Of a stretch of DNA of 22,372 bases, positions 14,161 through 21,120 are shown piece by piece. A program made the position numbers and the translations under genes. This stretch comes from Pseudomonadota bacterium (GTDB taxonomy: Bacteria; Pseudomonadota; Gammaproteobacteria; Xanthomonadales; Xanthomonadaceae), in NCBI GenBank assembly GCA_023430045.1, contig JAEZCF010000054.1, positions 1-22,372 on the forward strand. Reading direction: 5' to 3'. The notes under the pieces are model-generated. The model was not told the DNA's origin. It did no database searches and saw only the letters and a program-made list of their open reading frames with translations. Position 1 is the stretch's first letter. The number at the start of each line of letters is the position of its first letter.

Positions 14161-14712
14161 TCACAACTCCTCGACCACTACGTTGCGGTTGGTGTAGATG
14201 CAGATGTCACCGGCGATGCCGATGGCCTCGCTGGCGATGGTGCGCGCGTCCAGTTCCGTGTGCGCCATCAGCGCGCGCGCGGCGGACAACGCATACGAAC
14301 CACCGGAGCCGATGGCGATGATGCCGTCTTCGGGCTCGATCACATCGCCAGTGCCGCTGATGATCAACGAGGTGTCCTTGTCGGCCACCGCCAGCAAGGC
14401 TTCGAGCTTGCCCAGCCGGCGTTCGGTGCGCCAGTCCTTGGCAAGCTCCACGGCGGCGCGCTGCAGCTGGCCGTGCTTTTCCAGCTTGGCTTCGAACAGT
14501 TCGAACAGGGTGAAGGCATCGGCGGCGGCGCCGGCGAAACCGGCGAGCACCTGGCCATCGCGGCCCAGCCGGCGTACCTTGCGTGCATTGCCCTTCATCA
14601 CCGTGTGGCCAAGCGTTACCTGGCCGTCGCCGGCAATGGCCACGTGTTCGCCGCGACGCACGCAGACGATGGTGGTGGCGTGGAAAACAGTGGGGTTCTG
14701 GCTGGGGTCCAT
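14161..14712 (-). CDS. hslV: HslV, peptidase subunit of HslVU protease
   Basis: This proteasome-like threonine peptidase assembles as two stacked hexamers and is activated by HslU. It has 183 residues. The catalytic threonine is Thr13 in HATTIVCVRRG, so a 12-residue propeptide must be removed, longer than the single Met of E. coli. The stretches AIAGDGQVTLGHTVMKG, AGFAGAAADAFTLFELFE and AIGSGGSYALSAARAL are family hallmarks. GGAG lies 6 bases before the ATG at 14712. A sigma-32-like promoter lies just upstream. The order hslV-hslU is the usual one. Confidence 0.96.
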   Translation of the reverse strand: MDPSQNPTVFHATTIVCVRRGEHVAIAGDGQVTLGHTVMKGNARKVRRLGRDGQVLAGFAGAAADAFTLFELFEAKLEKHGQLQRAAVELAKDWRTERRLGKLEALLAVADKDTSLIISGTGDVIEPEDGIIAIGSGGSYALSAARALMAHTELDARTIASEAIGIAGDICIYTNRNVVVEEL

Positions 14713-14739
14713 GGTCGCTCCGGAATGCTGTCCGGAACG

Positions 14740-14768
14740 ACATGGGGCCAGGCGCCGCGACGATCAAG
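14740..14768 (-). promoter_or_regulatory. Sigma-32-like heat-shock promoter of hslVU
   Basis: On the minus strand, CTTGAT (14763-14768), a 15-base spacer and CCCCATGT (14740-14747) match the RpoH consensus (CTTGAA, 13-17 bases, CCCCATnT) with one mismatch in the core hexamers. hslVU is a heat-shock operon in E. coli. The predicted start site is about 20 bases before the hslV ATG, so hslVU need not rely on read-through from the upstream pilin gene. Confidence 0.75.
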
Positions 14769-14811
14769 TCGGGCTGGCAGGCCGACGTTCAGCATTACGG
14801 CGCGGACGCGC

Positions 14812-15345
14812 TCAGGGGTAGACCAGCACGTACTGCACCCGGGCCACCACCGTGCCCGGCGTGGATGCGCCGGTGGCGTGGTAACTCGCGAACCAGGACA
14901 GTACGCCGATGCCGGTACGGTCGATCGGAACCTGCTGCGAATGGCTGTTGTCGTTCAGATCGATATCTTCCCGGTCTTCGTTCTGCACCACCACATCCAC
15001 GTTCGTCGCCGTGCCCTGGTTGGACAGACGGCCGGCAGCATTGTTGTCACCGATATCCCGGAAGAGGCCCTGGACATTCTTCTGTTCACACGGCTGCGCG
15101 CCCGAACCCACTACTACATGGAACGGGATGGCCGCGCCACGTTGCCCGGCACTCGCCAGCGAATAGCGGCTGATGCTGGGCAGCATCACGGTGAAGTCGT
15201 TGCCGTTGATCGGCCCGTTGCCGATGGGCTGCACTACGCAGGTATCGCTCACCAGCTGCCCGGCAAAATTCAGCGTTCCCTGCTGCGCATGTGCGGGGAA
15301 GACGGCGACGGAGGCAGCGAGCGCGGAGATGACGGCAGCTTTCAT
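14812..15345 (-). CDS. Fimbrial pilin P4, detached upstream of hslV
   Basis: This pilin has 177 residues. The start at 15345 is preceded by AAAGGA and followed by a signal peptide (MKAAVISALAASVAVFPAHA); the open frame upstream has no signal sequence. The mature N-terminus QGTLNFAGQLVSDTCVV holds the donor strand and first cysteine; the second is in AQPCEQK. The C-terminus VQYVLVYP has the penultimate tyrosine. It is most like P3, which lies on the other side of hslVU. It is separated from the chaperone-usher genes by more than 2 kb of unrelated genes and would depend on them in trans. No clear terminator follows it; its stop is 44 bases before the hslV -35. It could be an alternative shaft or minor subunit. 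Confidence 0.85.
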   Translation of the reverse strand: MKAAVISALAASVAVFPAHAQQGTLNFAGQLVSDTCVVQPIGNGPINGNDFTVMLPSISRYSLASAGQRGAAIPFHVVVGSGAQPCEQKNVQGLFRDIGDNNAAGRLSNQGTATNVDVVVQNEDREDIDLNDNSHSQQVPIDRTGIGVLSWFASYHATGASTPGTVVARVQYVLVYP

Positions 15346-15578
15346 GGTGAATCCTTTGGTGCCTGCGCAGGAGGGAGCGGCCGGACAGGCTCGGCCGTGA
15401 GCGCGTGACCATATACGCATTGCGCCTTTATGGCGCTGACACACGGCGCCTTCGATCCATTTCAATGCATCCTTGCGACATCGTCCGCATGCTGCGTCAG
15501 CAGGCGTCGTCGCGCCCCCGGCAGCGACAGGTTCCGTGGCAGGCCACAGCCGTCGCCCGTGCCCGGATGCGACGCCGC

Positions 15579-16481
15579 TTACTGCCCGCTCGTGCCTTCG
15601 CCGGTGCGTCGGCGCCTGGCACGCGGATGGGCCGCGTCGTACACCTTGGCCAGGTGCTGGAAATCCAGATGGGTGTAGATCTGCGTGGTGGCGATGTCGG
15701 CATGGCCGAGCAGTTCCTGTACCCCGCGCAGGTCGCCGGAAGATTCCAGGATATGGCTGGCGAAACTGTGCCGCAGCATGTGGGGGTGCACATGCTTGAA
15801 CAGCCCCTGGCGCTGCGCGAGCTGCTTGATGCGGACCTGCACGGCACGCTGGCTGATGGGTCCGTTTCGACCGGCAAACACCGGCGCATTGGCCGCATTG
15901 GCCGTCTCGGCCCGCCACTCCAGCAGGGCCTGGCGCGCAGGACGACCGAACGGAACCCGGCGCTGACGATTGCCCTTGCCAAGCACGTTCACCAGGCCGG
16001 TCTCGAAATCGATATCCCGCCAGGTCAACGCACACAGTTCACTCAGCCGCAGCCCCGAAGAATAGAACAGTTCCAGCAGCGCACGATCACGGCGGCCGAG
16101 CTCACCTTCGGTCGGCAGTTCGACCAGTTGCACGGCCTCGTCGGCATCCAGCACCTGGGGCAACCGGCGCGGCGCGCGCGGCGCCTTCAGGCCAAGCGTA
16201 GGATCGATCGCCAGCCGCCCGTGCCTGAGCTGCCAGGCGTAATAACCACGGCAGGCCGACAGGCGACGCTGCAGGCTTTTCGGCGACAGGCCGCGACGGT
16301 GCTCATCGGCGATGAAGGCCCGCAGCTGTTCGGCGTCAAGCGCATCCACGCCGGCATCGCGCGCCTGCGCCCATTCCTGCAGGGCAAGCAGATCGCGCCG
16401 GTAAGCATCCAGCGTATGCGCGGACATGCGGCGCTCCACCGCCATGTACTGCAGGAACGCCTGGATGGCGTCGGCGCTCAC
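15579..16481 (-). CDS. xerC: XerC, site-specific tyrosine recombinase
   Basis: XerC acts with XerD at the chromosomal dif site to resolve dimers before division. It has 300 residues, normal length. The N-terminal SAM-like core-binding domain spans about 1-90 and the catalytic domain about 105-290. All active-site residues are visible: Arg145 (SGLRLSEL), Lys169 (LGKGNRQR), His234 and Arg237 (HMLRHSF), His260 (LLGHADI) and nucleophile Tyr269 (TTQIYTHLD). The start is GTG at 16481, overlapping the TGA of the upstream DUF484 gene in a GTGA, so translation is coupled. Its place in an lptM-dapF-DUF484-xerC operon marks it as the chromosomal XerC, not a phage or integron integrase. The 233-base gap to pilin P4 holds no gene I can support. 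Confidence 0.95.
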   Translation of the reverse strand: MSADAIQAFLQYMAVERRMSAHTLDAYRRDLLALQEWAQARDAGVDALDAEQLRAFIADEHRRGLSPKSLQRRLSACRGYYAWQLRHGRLAIDPTLGLKAPRAPRRLPQVLDADEAVQLVELPTEGELGRRDRALLELFYSSGLRLSELCALTWRDIDFETGLVNVLGKGNRQRRVPFGRPARQALLEWRAETANAANAPVFAGRNGPISQRAVQVRIKQLAQRQGLFKHVHPHMLRHSFASHILESSGDLRGVQELLGHADIATTQIYTHLDFQHLAKVYDAAHPRARRRRTGEGTSGQ

Positions 16482-17188
16482 GATGCCTGGATTGGCCGTT
16501 CGTCGGCCGACGTACCCGCAGGGAAGCGCCGCAGGGCGACCGCCAGCGCCTCCCCCATCATGCGCAGGAACAACGTGCCCATACCCGGATAGAAACGATT
16601 GGCATCGTGGCTGCCCACCGCGATCAAGCCGGTGCCGGGCAGCGGCAGCAGTGCGGTGGTCTGGATCTCACCGGCACGCTCGCCGTACAGCACCGCGTTC
16701 TTTTCCGGCTGCAGCCGCCCGCAGAGCGGCTCGCCGTCCTTCAGACAATCGCGGAACGGGCCAAGCAGCGGGCTGTCGGCGGCGATGACCTGCAACCAGG
16801 GCGCTTCTTCCAGCCCGGCGACCGGCGCATGCACCACCAGCCGCACCAGGTCACCGGCGAAGTCCTCTTCCAGCGAAGCCGCCATGGCGCGCAGCGTATC
16901 CGCGGCGGTGTCCTGCTTCATCAGCGCCAGCGTGAGTTGATGGGTACGCACGGCCAGCCGTTCATTGACCTGGGCGGTGGTCGACAGTTCGGCCAGCCGG
17001 CGCGAAAGTTCGCGGTTCTTGTCACGCAGCACTTCCAGCTGGTAGCTGGCCAGCGAGGCCGTGGGGCCATCATCGCGCGGCACCACCAGGGTAAGCGCCA
17101 GGTCCGGGAACTGCTTGAGGAATTCCGGGTGGCGCCGCAGCCACGCCGCGACTTCATGCCCTGCGAGTTTTTCCTGGGTTGCGCTCAT
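16478..17188 (-). CDS. DUF484 family protein (GAF-like), YigA-type
   Basis: This is a conserved protein of unknown biochemical role, 236 residues long. The family usually lies between dapF and xerC, as here. Residues about 5-35 form a short helical region (VAAWLRRHPEFLKQFPDL) that is the family hallmark; about 45-80 is a likely coiled coil (LEVLRDKNRELSRRLAEL); the rest resembles a GAF domain, including GLIAVGSHDANRFYPGMGTLFL. There is no signal peptide, so it is cytoplasmic. The ATG at 17188 forms an ATGA overlap with the dapF stop, preferred over a GTG three codons earlier. Its 3' end overlaps the xerC GTG. A link to XerC or cell division is suggested only by the conserved neighbourhood. 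Confidence 0.88.
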   Translation of the reverse strand: MSATQEKLAGHEVAAWLRRHPEFLKQFPDLALTLVVPRDDGPTASLASYQLEVLRDKNRELSRRLAELSTTAQVNERLAVRTHQLTLALMKQDTAADTLRAMAASLEEDFAGDLVRLVVHAPVAGLEEAPWLQVIAADSPLLGPFRDCLKDGEPLCGRLQPEKNAVLYGERAGEIQTTALLPLPGTGLIAVGSHDANRFYPGMGTLFLRMMGEALAVALRRFPAGTSADERPIQAS

Positions 17189-18036
17189 GCACACCACTCC
17201 CCTTCAAAGACGAATGCCGTGGGCCCGGACATCACCACCGGCTGCCCATTGCCCTGCCACTGGATACGCAGGTCGCCACCCGGCAGGCTGACGCGCGCAT
17301 CGTTCGCCAGGCGTCCGCGCTGCATCAGCGAAACGGCGGCCGCACAGGCGCCACTGCCGCAGGCAAGGGTCTCGCCGACGCCACGTTCATACACGCGCAG
17401 GCGCACATGGTCCGGTTCGACCACCTGCGCGAAACCAACATTCACCGATTCCGGGAAGGACGCATGCTGCTGCAGCAGCGGACCCAGCCGTTCCACCGGT
17501 GCAGCATCGATCAGGCCGACTTCGATCACCGCATGCGGGTTGCCCATCGACACTGCGCCGAACCGTACGCTCTCGCCCTGCAGGGGCAACAGGTATTCGC
17601 CCCGCGGGTGGGCGAATCCCACCAGTGGCACATGCTCGGGCTCAAAGCGCGGCACGCCCATCTCGACAGCGAACTGTCCGTTGCCCAGATCCTGGACCGC
17701 ATGGCTGGCGAGCGGGCTGTCGATGGTGAATTCCTTCGTTTCGACGGCACCGGCGCGTACCAGCCAGGCCGCCACGCAGCGCGCGCCGTTGCCACACTGC
17801 TGGGACGCGGAGCCATCGGCATTCCAGATGCGATAGGACGCTGTTGAACCCGGCGCGCGCGCCGCTTCGATGGTGATGATCTGGTCGCAGCCGACGCCGG
17901 TGTGGCGATCGGCCAGCCGCGCCGCCAGCGCCGGCGAGGGTGGCGTGCCGCCGTCGCGCAGGTCGATCATCACGAAGTCGTTGCCGGCACCGTGCATCTT
18001 GCTGAAGCGCAGCAGCCCGTCCACCGCCTTACTCAT
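17185..18036 (-). CDS. dapF: DapF, diaminopimelate epimerase
   Basis: DapF converts LL- to meso-diaminopimelate, the precursor of lysine and of the peptidoglycan cross-link, in the cytoplasm without a cofactor. It has 283 residues from the ATG at 18036 (E. coli 274). The two catalytic cysteines are Cys81 (QQCGNGARC) and Cys226 (ACGSGAC), each in the family motif. The N-terminus LLRFSKMHGAGNDFVMID is diagnostic. The start was chosen at MSKAVDG; the frame continues upstream within lptM, and an ATG two codons earlier is also possible. It overlaps the lptM stop by 8 bases and the DUF484 start by 4, so the four-gene operon is translationally coupled. Confidence 0.96.
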   Translation of the reverse strand: MSKAVDGLLRFSKMHGAGNDFVMIDLRDGGTPPSPALAARLADRHTGVGCDQIITIEAARAPGSTASYRIWNADGSASQQCGNGARCVAAWLVRAGAVETKEFTIDSPLASHAVQDLGNGQFAVEMGVPRFEPEHVPLVGFAHPRGEYLLPLQGESVRFGAVSMGNPHAVIEVGLIDAAPVERLGPLLQQHASFPESVNVGFAQVVEPDHVRLRVYERGVGETLACGSGACAAAVSLMQRGRLANDARVSLPGGDLRIQWQGNGQPVVMSGPTAFVFEGEWCA

Positions 18037-18310
18037 TCCCATCGTCGACCGTGTCGTCGATTTCGCGCGAAACAGGATCCGGCACGCTGGCCGGATTGCC
18101 GTCATCGACATCCTGCGTGGCGGGCGGCGTCGCATCCTGGTCCTGCCGGCCTTCGTCGGCAGCAGGTGCATCGGCCGGTTCGACCACCTCTTCCACCGGT
18201 ACCGGTTGCTGCGGCATGACCAGCGGGCCCTTGTTGCCGCAGGCGCCGAGGAACAGCAGCGCGGACGCTGCCAACGAAATCAGGATCAGATGTCGGTGGG
18301 AATTCTTCAT
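18029..18310 (-). CDS. lptM: LptM-like lipoprotein (YifL family)
   Basis: This small outer-membrane lipoprotein has 93 residues. The signal sequence ends in the lipobox LGAC with lipidated Cys24, followed by GNKGPLVMP, the family's conserved CG-KGPL motif. In E. coli LptM (YifL) mimics LPS and helps oxidative maturation of the LPS translocon LptD, and it is also encoded directly upstream of dapF. The tail (about residues 37-93) is Pro/Ala-rich and strongly acidic (DD and EE clusters) and is probably disordered. The start at 18310 gives a proper signal; an open upstream extension would spoil it. No Shine-Dalgarno sequence is seen, and a -10 element lies so close that the mRNA may be leaderless. 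Confidence 0.82.
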   Translation of the reverse strand: MKNSHRHLILISLAASALLFLGACGNKGPLVMPQQPVPVEEVVEPADAPAADEGRQDQDATPPATQDVDDGNPASVPDPVSREIDDTVDDGNE

Positions 18311-18316
18311 GCGCCG

Positions 18317-18322
18317 AGTATA
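18317..18322 (-). promoter_or_regulatory. Predicted -10 of the lptM-dapF operon
   Basis: TATACT on the minus strand ends 6 bases before the lptM ATG, so a normal start site would fall at or beside the A of the ATG. There is no convincing -35 17 bases upstream and no Shine-Dalgarno sequence between the -10 and the ATG. Confidence 0.45.
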
Positions 18323-18361
18323 GCCATTGCCGCCTTTCGTTCGCGTCACCCTGGCAACGCA

Positions 18362-18386
18362 GAATCAGGCCGGGCCTTGTCCGGCC
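18362..18386 (-). terminator. Weak hairpin after the DUF454 gene
   Basis: A 6-bp stem GGCCGG/CCGGCC (18368-18373, 18381-18386) with a 7-base loop lies 5 bases after the stop codon; on the minus strand it is followed by TGATTCT. The U-tract is poor, so termination would be partial. Confidence 0.4.
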
Positions 18387-18391
18387 GTCGT

Positions 18392-18814
18392 TCAGGGAGC
18401 CGGCGGCAACGGCCGCGTCCACAGCCAGATCGCCACCACGGTCATGCTGCCGATGGAAAGCCATTTCACCCAGGCCACCGGTACGCACCAGAGCATGATG
18501 CCCGCGCATGCCGCCATGGTGATCGTCGCCATCCACTTGCCGTACCGGCTGACCGCGCCGTGCGCCTGCCAGTTGCGGATGGCAGGGCCAAAGCGCGGAT
18601 GCTGCAGCAGCCGGTTGTGCAGGCGTTCGGACCCGCGCGAAGCGGCCCACGCCGATATCAGGATGAAGACGGTGGTCGGCAGGCCGGGAACGAAGATGCC
18701 GACGATGCCAGTGCCCAGGCTGGCATATGCCAGCAGCCACCAGGCCCACTTGAAGCGGACCGGGCGACCGGGCTCCTTGGCATCGCTGGCAGCGGGACGG
18801 TCGGACAGGCTCAT
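18392..18814 (-). CDS. DUF454 (YbaN-like) small inner-membrane protein
   Basis: This membrane protein of 140 residues matches the DUF454/YbaN family, whose function is not established. Hydrophobic segments lie at about 22-60 (two helices in WAWWLLAYASLGTGIVGIF and FILISAWAAS, joined by the motif VPGLPTTVF typical of the family) and at about 95-132 (two more). Between them lies a soluble part (RLHNRLLQHPRFGPAIRNWQ), also characteristic. The N-terminal 20 residues are polar. The ATG at 18814 has a weak ribosome site. It lies 53 bases downstream of ptrB on the same strand, with a hairpin in the gap, so it could be partly co-transcribed. Confidence 0.85.
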   Translation of the reverse strand: MSLSDRPAASDAKEPGRPVRFKWAWWLLAYASLGTGIVGIFVPGLPTTVFILISAWAASRGSERLHNRLLQHPRFGPAIRNWQAHGAVSRYGKWMATITMAACAGIMLWCVPVAWVKWLSIGSMTVVAIWLWTRPLPPAP

Positions 18815-18839
18815 TACGCCAAGAATACCGGTTCATGGC

Positions 18840-18856
18840 GCCGGGCAGGGCCCGGC
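18840..18856 (-). terminator. Hairpin between ptrB and the DUF454 gene
   Basis: A perfect 7-bp stem GCCGGGC/GCCCGGC (18840-18846, 18850-18856) with a 3-base loop lies 11 bases after the ptrB stop. No U-run follows on the minus strand, so it may only stabilise or pause the transcript. Confidence 0.4.
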
Positions 18857-18867
18857 ACCCTGAGACC

Positions 18868-20979
18868 TTACGGGCTGTGGATACCCAGCTGGTCCAGCAC
18901 GAACGCATACGATTCGGCCAGTTCCTGGTAACGCCGGAACCGCCCGGACTTGCCACCGTGGCCGGCCTCCATGTTCGTGCGGAACACGATCGGATGGCTG
19001 CCGGTGTTCTCGTCGCGCAGCCTGGCCACCCACTTCGCCGGCTCCCAGTACTGGACCTGCGAATCCCACAGGCCGGTGCCTACGAACATCGCCGGGTAGG
19101 CCTGCCTGGCCACGTTGTCGTACGGCGAATACTTCAGCATGTAATCGTAGAACGGCTGCTGTTCCGGGTTGCCCCACTCGTCGTACTCATTGGTGGTCAG
19201 CGGGATGCTGGCGTCCAGCATGGTCGTCACCACATCCACGAACGGCACCTGTGCCACCATCACCCGGTAATCCTGTGGTGCCTGGTTGGCCACCGCGCCC
19301 ATCAGCAGGCCGCCGGCGCTGCCACCGGACGCCGCCACCCGGTCCTTTGCCGCCCAGCCCTGCGCCACCAGCCCGCGGGTGACGTCGATGAAATCGTTGA
19401 AGGTGTTCTGCTTGTGCAGCAGCTTGCCGGTTTCATACCAGTCGCGGCCCATTTCCTGGCCACCACGGATGTGTGCGATGGCGTACACCACGCCCCGATC
19501 CAGCAGGCTCACCGCCGTCTGGTTGAAGTAGGGATCCATCGACATGCCATAGCTGCCGTAGGCGTACTGGAACAGCGCCGCCTTACCATCCTTTACAAAG
19601 CCCTTCCGGTACACCAGCGATACCGGCACCTTCACGCCATCGCGGGCGGTGATCCAGACGCGCTCGGTTTCGTACTTCGAGGCGTCGTAGCCGATCACCG
19701 GCTGCTGCTTCAACTGACGGCGCTCGCCGGTCTGCGTGTTGAGCTCATACACCGTCGTCGGCGTGGTCATCGAGGTGTACGCATACCGCAACCACGGCGT
19801 ATCGGCTTCGGTGTTGTCGCCCAGTCCCATTGAATACGCCGGCTCATCGGCCTTCACGTAATCGGTGCGACCGTCCTTGAACAACAGACGGATATGCTCC
19901 AGACCCTCGGAACGTTCGGCGACCGCACTGAAGCCATCGAACAGCTCGAAGCCTTCGATATAGACGGCCGGATCATGCGCGATCCAGTCCTGCCACTGCG
20001 CGCGCGAGGTCGCGTCGGTCGGCGCGGTGACCAGCTTGAAGTTCTTCGCCCCATCATTGGTACGGATCACCCAGCGACCGTCGAAGTGGTCGGCATCGTA
20101 TTCCACGTCGCGCTGGCGTGGAGCCAGCACGGTGAACGTCGTCGGATCGCCGGCCGGTGCATAGCGTTCTTCGGACGTCACCGTGCTGTGCAGGCCGATG
20201 GTGATGAAGCGGTCGTCACGGGTGCGGCCGATGCCCATGTAGAAACTGTCGTCCTCTTCCTCGTAGACGACCGTATCGTCGCTGGTCGGCATGCCCAGTA
20301 CATGCTTCCTGACGCGCACGGTGAGCAGGGTTTCCGGGTCGTTCTCCACATAGAGCACGGTGCGGTTGTCGTCTGCCCACACCACATTGCCGGAGGTGCC
20401 GGTGATCGTATCCGGCAGTATCTGGCCGGTGCGCAGGTCCTTGAAACGGATGACGTACTGGCGGCGACCGACATCATCGTCGGCCCAGGCCAGCAGCTGG
20501 TTGTCCTGGCTGACTTCCATCGCACCGACACTGAAATAGCCCTTGCCGGCGGCCATCTGGTTGACGTCCAGCAGGATCTCCTCGGCCGCCTGCATGTCAC
20601 CCTTACGACGAGCGTGGATCGGATAGTCCTGGCCGGTTTCGTAGCGGGTGTAATACCAGTAACCGCGCTCGCGCGCCGGTACGCTGGAATCATCCTGCTT
20701 GATGCGCGCGACGATTTCCTTGTACAGCGTGTCCTGCAGCGGCTTCAGCGGCGCGAGCACCTGGTCCGTATAGGCGTTCTCGGCCTGCAGGTAGGCCAGC
20801 ATGGCCTTGTCCTCGCGCTTGTCGTCGCGCAGCCAGTAATAGTCGTCGTTGCGGGTGGCACCAAACGGGGCCTTGACCACATGGGGACGCTTTTCGACAT
20901 CCGGCGGAACGGGCGGGGTTGCAGCGTTGGCGGTGGTGGTCATCAGGCTCGCAAGCAGCAGGCAAAGGGTCGATTTCAC
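18868..20979 (-). CDS. ptrB: Oligopeptidase B (protease II), S9A family, secreted form
   Basis: This serine peptidase of the prolyl oligopeptidase clan should cleave short peptides after Arg or Lys. It has 703 residues from the GTG at 20979: an N-terminal beta-propeller (about 30-440, with YYWLRDD near its start) and a C-terminal alpha/beta-hydrolase. The triad is Ser554 (GGSAGGLLMG), Asp639 (GLWDSQV) and His674 (EAGHGGKSGR); the spacings of 85 and 35 equal those of E. coli PtrB. Acidic residues Glu598 and Asp600 sit where PtrB has its S1 pair, supporting basic specificity. The GTG start is preceded by GGAG and gives a signal peptide (KSTLCLLLASLMTTTANA), suggesting periplasmic export, whereas classical OpB is cytosolic. 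An ATG at 20943 would give a cytosolic form. Confidence 0.85.
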   Translation of the reverse strand: MKSTLCLLLASLMTTTANAATPPVPPDVEKRPHVVKAPFGATRNDDYYWLRDDKREDKAMLAYLQAENAYTDQVLAPLKPLQDTLYKEIVARIKQDDSSVPARERGYWYYTRYETGQDYPIHARRKGDMQAAEEILLDVNQMAAGKGYFSVGAMEVSQDNQLLAWADDDVGRRQYVIRFKDLRTGQILPDTITGTSGNVVWADDNRTVLYVENDPETLLTVRVRKHVLGMPTSDDTVVYEEEDDSFYMGIGRTRDDRFITIGLHSTVTSEERYAPAGDPTTFTVLAPRQRDVEYDADHFDGRWVIRTNDGAKNFKLVTAPTDATSRAQWQDWIAHDPAVYIEGFELFDGFSAVAERSEGLEHIRLLFKDGRTDYVKADEPAYSMGLGDNTEADTPWLRYAYTSMTTPTTVYELNTQTGERRQLKQQPVIGYDASKYETERVWITARDGVKVPVSLVYRKGFVKDGKAALFQYAYGSYGMSMDPYFNQTAVSLLDRGVVYAIAHIRGGQEMGRDWYETGKLLHKQNTFNDFIDVTRGLVAQGWAAKDRVAASGGSAGGLLMGAVANQAPQDYRVMVAQVPFVDVVTTMLDASIPLTTNEYDEWGNPEQQPFYDYMLKYSPYDNVARQAYPAMFVGTGLWDSQVQYWEPAKWVARLRDENTGSHPIVFRTNMEAGHGGKSGRFRRYQELAESYAFVLDQLGIHSP

Positions 20980-21031
20980 GAGATAAGGCTCCAGGCGCAG
21001 GAATGCAACGGCTTCCGTGTCCCTGCAGTCT

Positions 21032-21101
21032 GTAGTGCCGGCCGCTGGCCGGCAACTGCAATGATCCGGCTGACCTGGGGACTGCCGCCGGCCGGCACCA
21101 C
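21032..21101. repeat. SMAG-like REP pair between ptrB and the aminotransferase gene
   Basis: A good unit begins with GTAG (21032-21035) and a 7-bp stem TGCCGGC/GCCGGCA (21036-21042, 21048-21054). A degenerate inverted partner (GTGG head on the minus strand, 21098-21101; stem about 21083-21097) faces it. It lies in the 141-base gap between divergent genes, so it must sit close to both promoters. Confidence 0.75.
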
Positions 21102-21120
21102 GCAGTGTGCGAGGCGTACC

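Noticed and set aside
12831..15408. Long plus-strand frames opposite hslU, hslV and pilin P4
   Set aside because: They overlap three well-supported minus-strand genes and show only reverse-frame composition.
15422..15436. Small inverted repeat GCGCC-tttat-GGCGC upstream of P4
   Set aside because: Only 5 bp of stem with no matching copy upstream of other pilins and no U-tract; it is expected by chance in GC-rich DNA.
15346..16035. Long N-terminal extension of pilin P4
   Set aside because: The extra residues run antisense-like through xerC and the intergenic DNA; a signal peptide with ribosome site begins at 15345.
15579..16481. Tyrosine recombinase as evidence of a prophage or integron
   Set aside because: Length, active-site motifs and the lptM-dapF-DUF484 operon context identify chromosomal XerC; no phage genes, attC arrays or att sites were seen nearby.
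19894..21120. A 409-residue N-terminal extension of the aminotransferase
   Set aside because: The frame is open only because it is antisense to ptrB and runs through the REP pair; the aminotransferase fold starts normally at 21121 behind GAGG.
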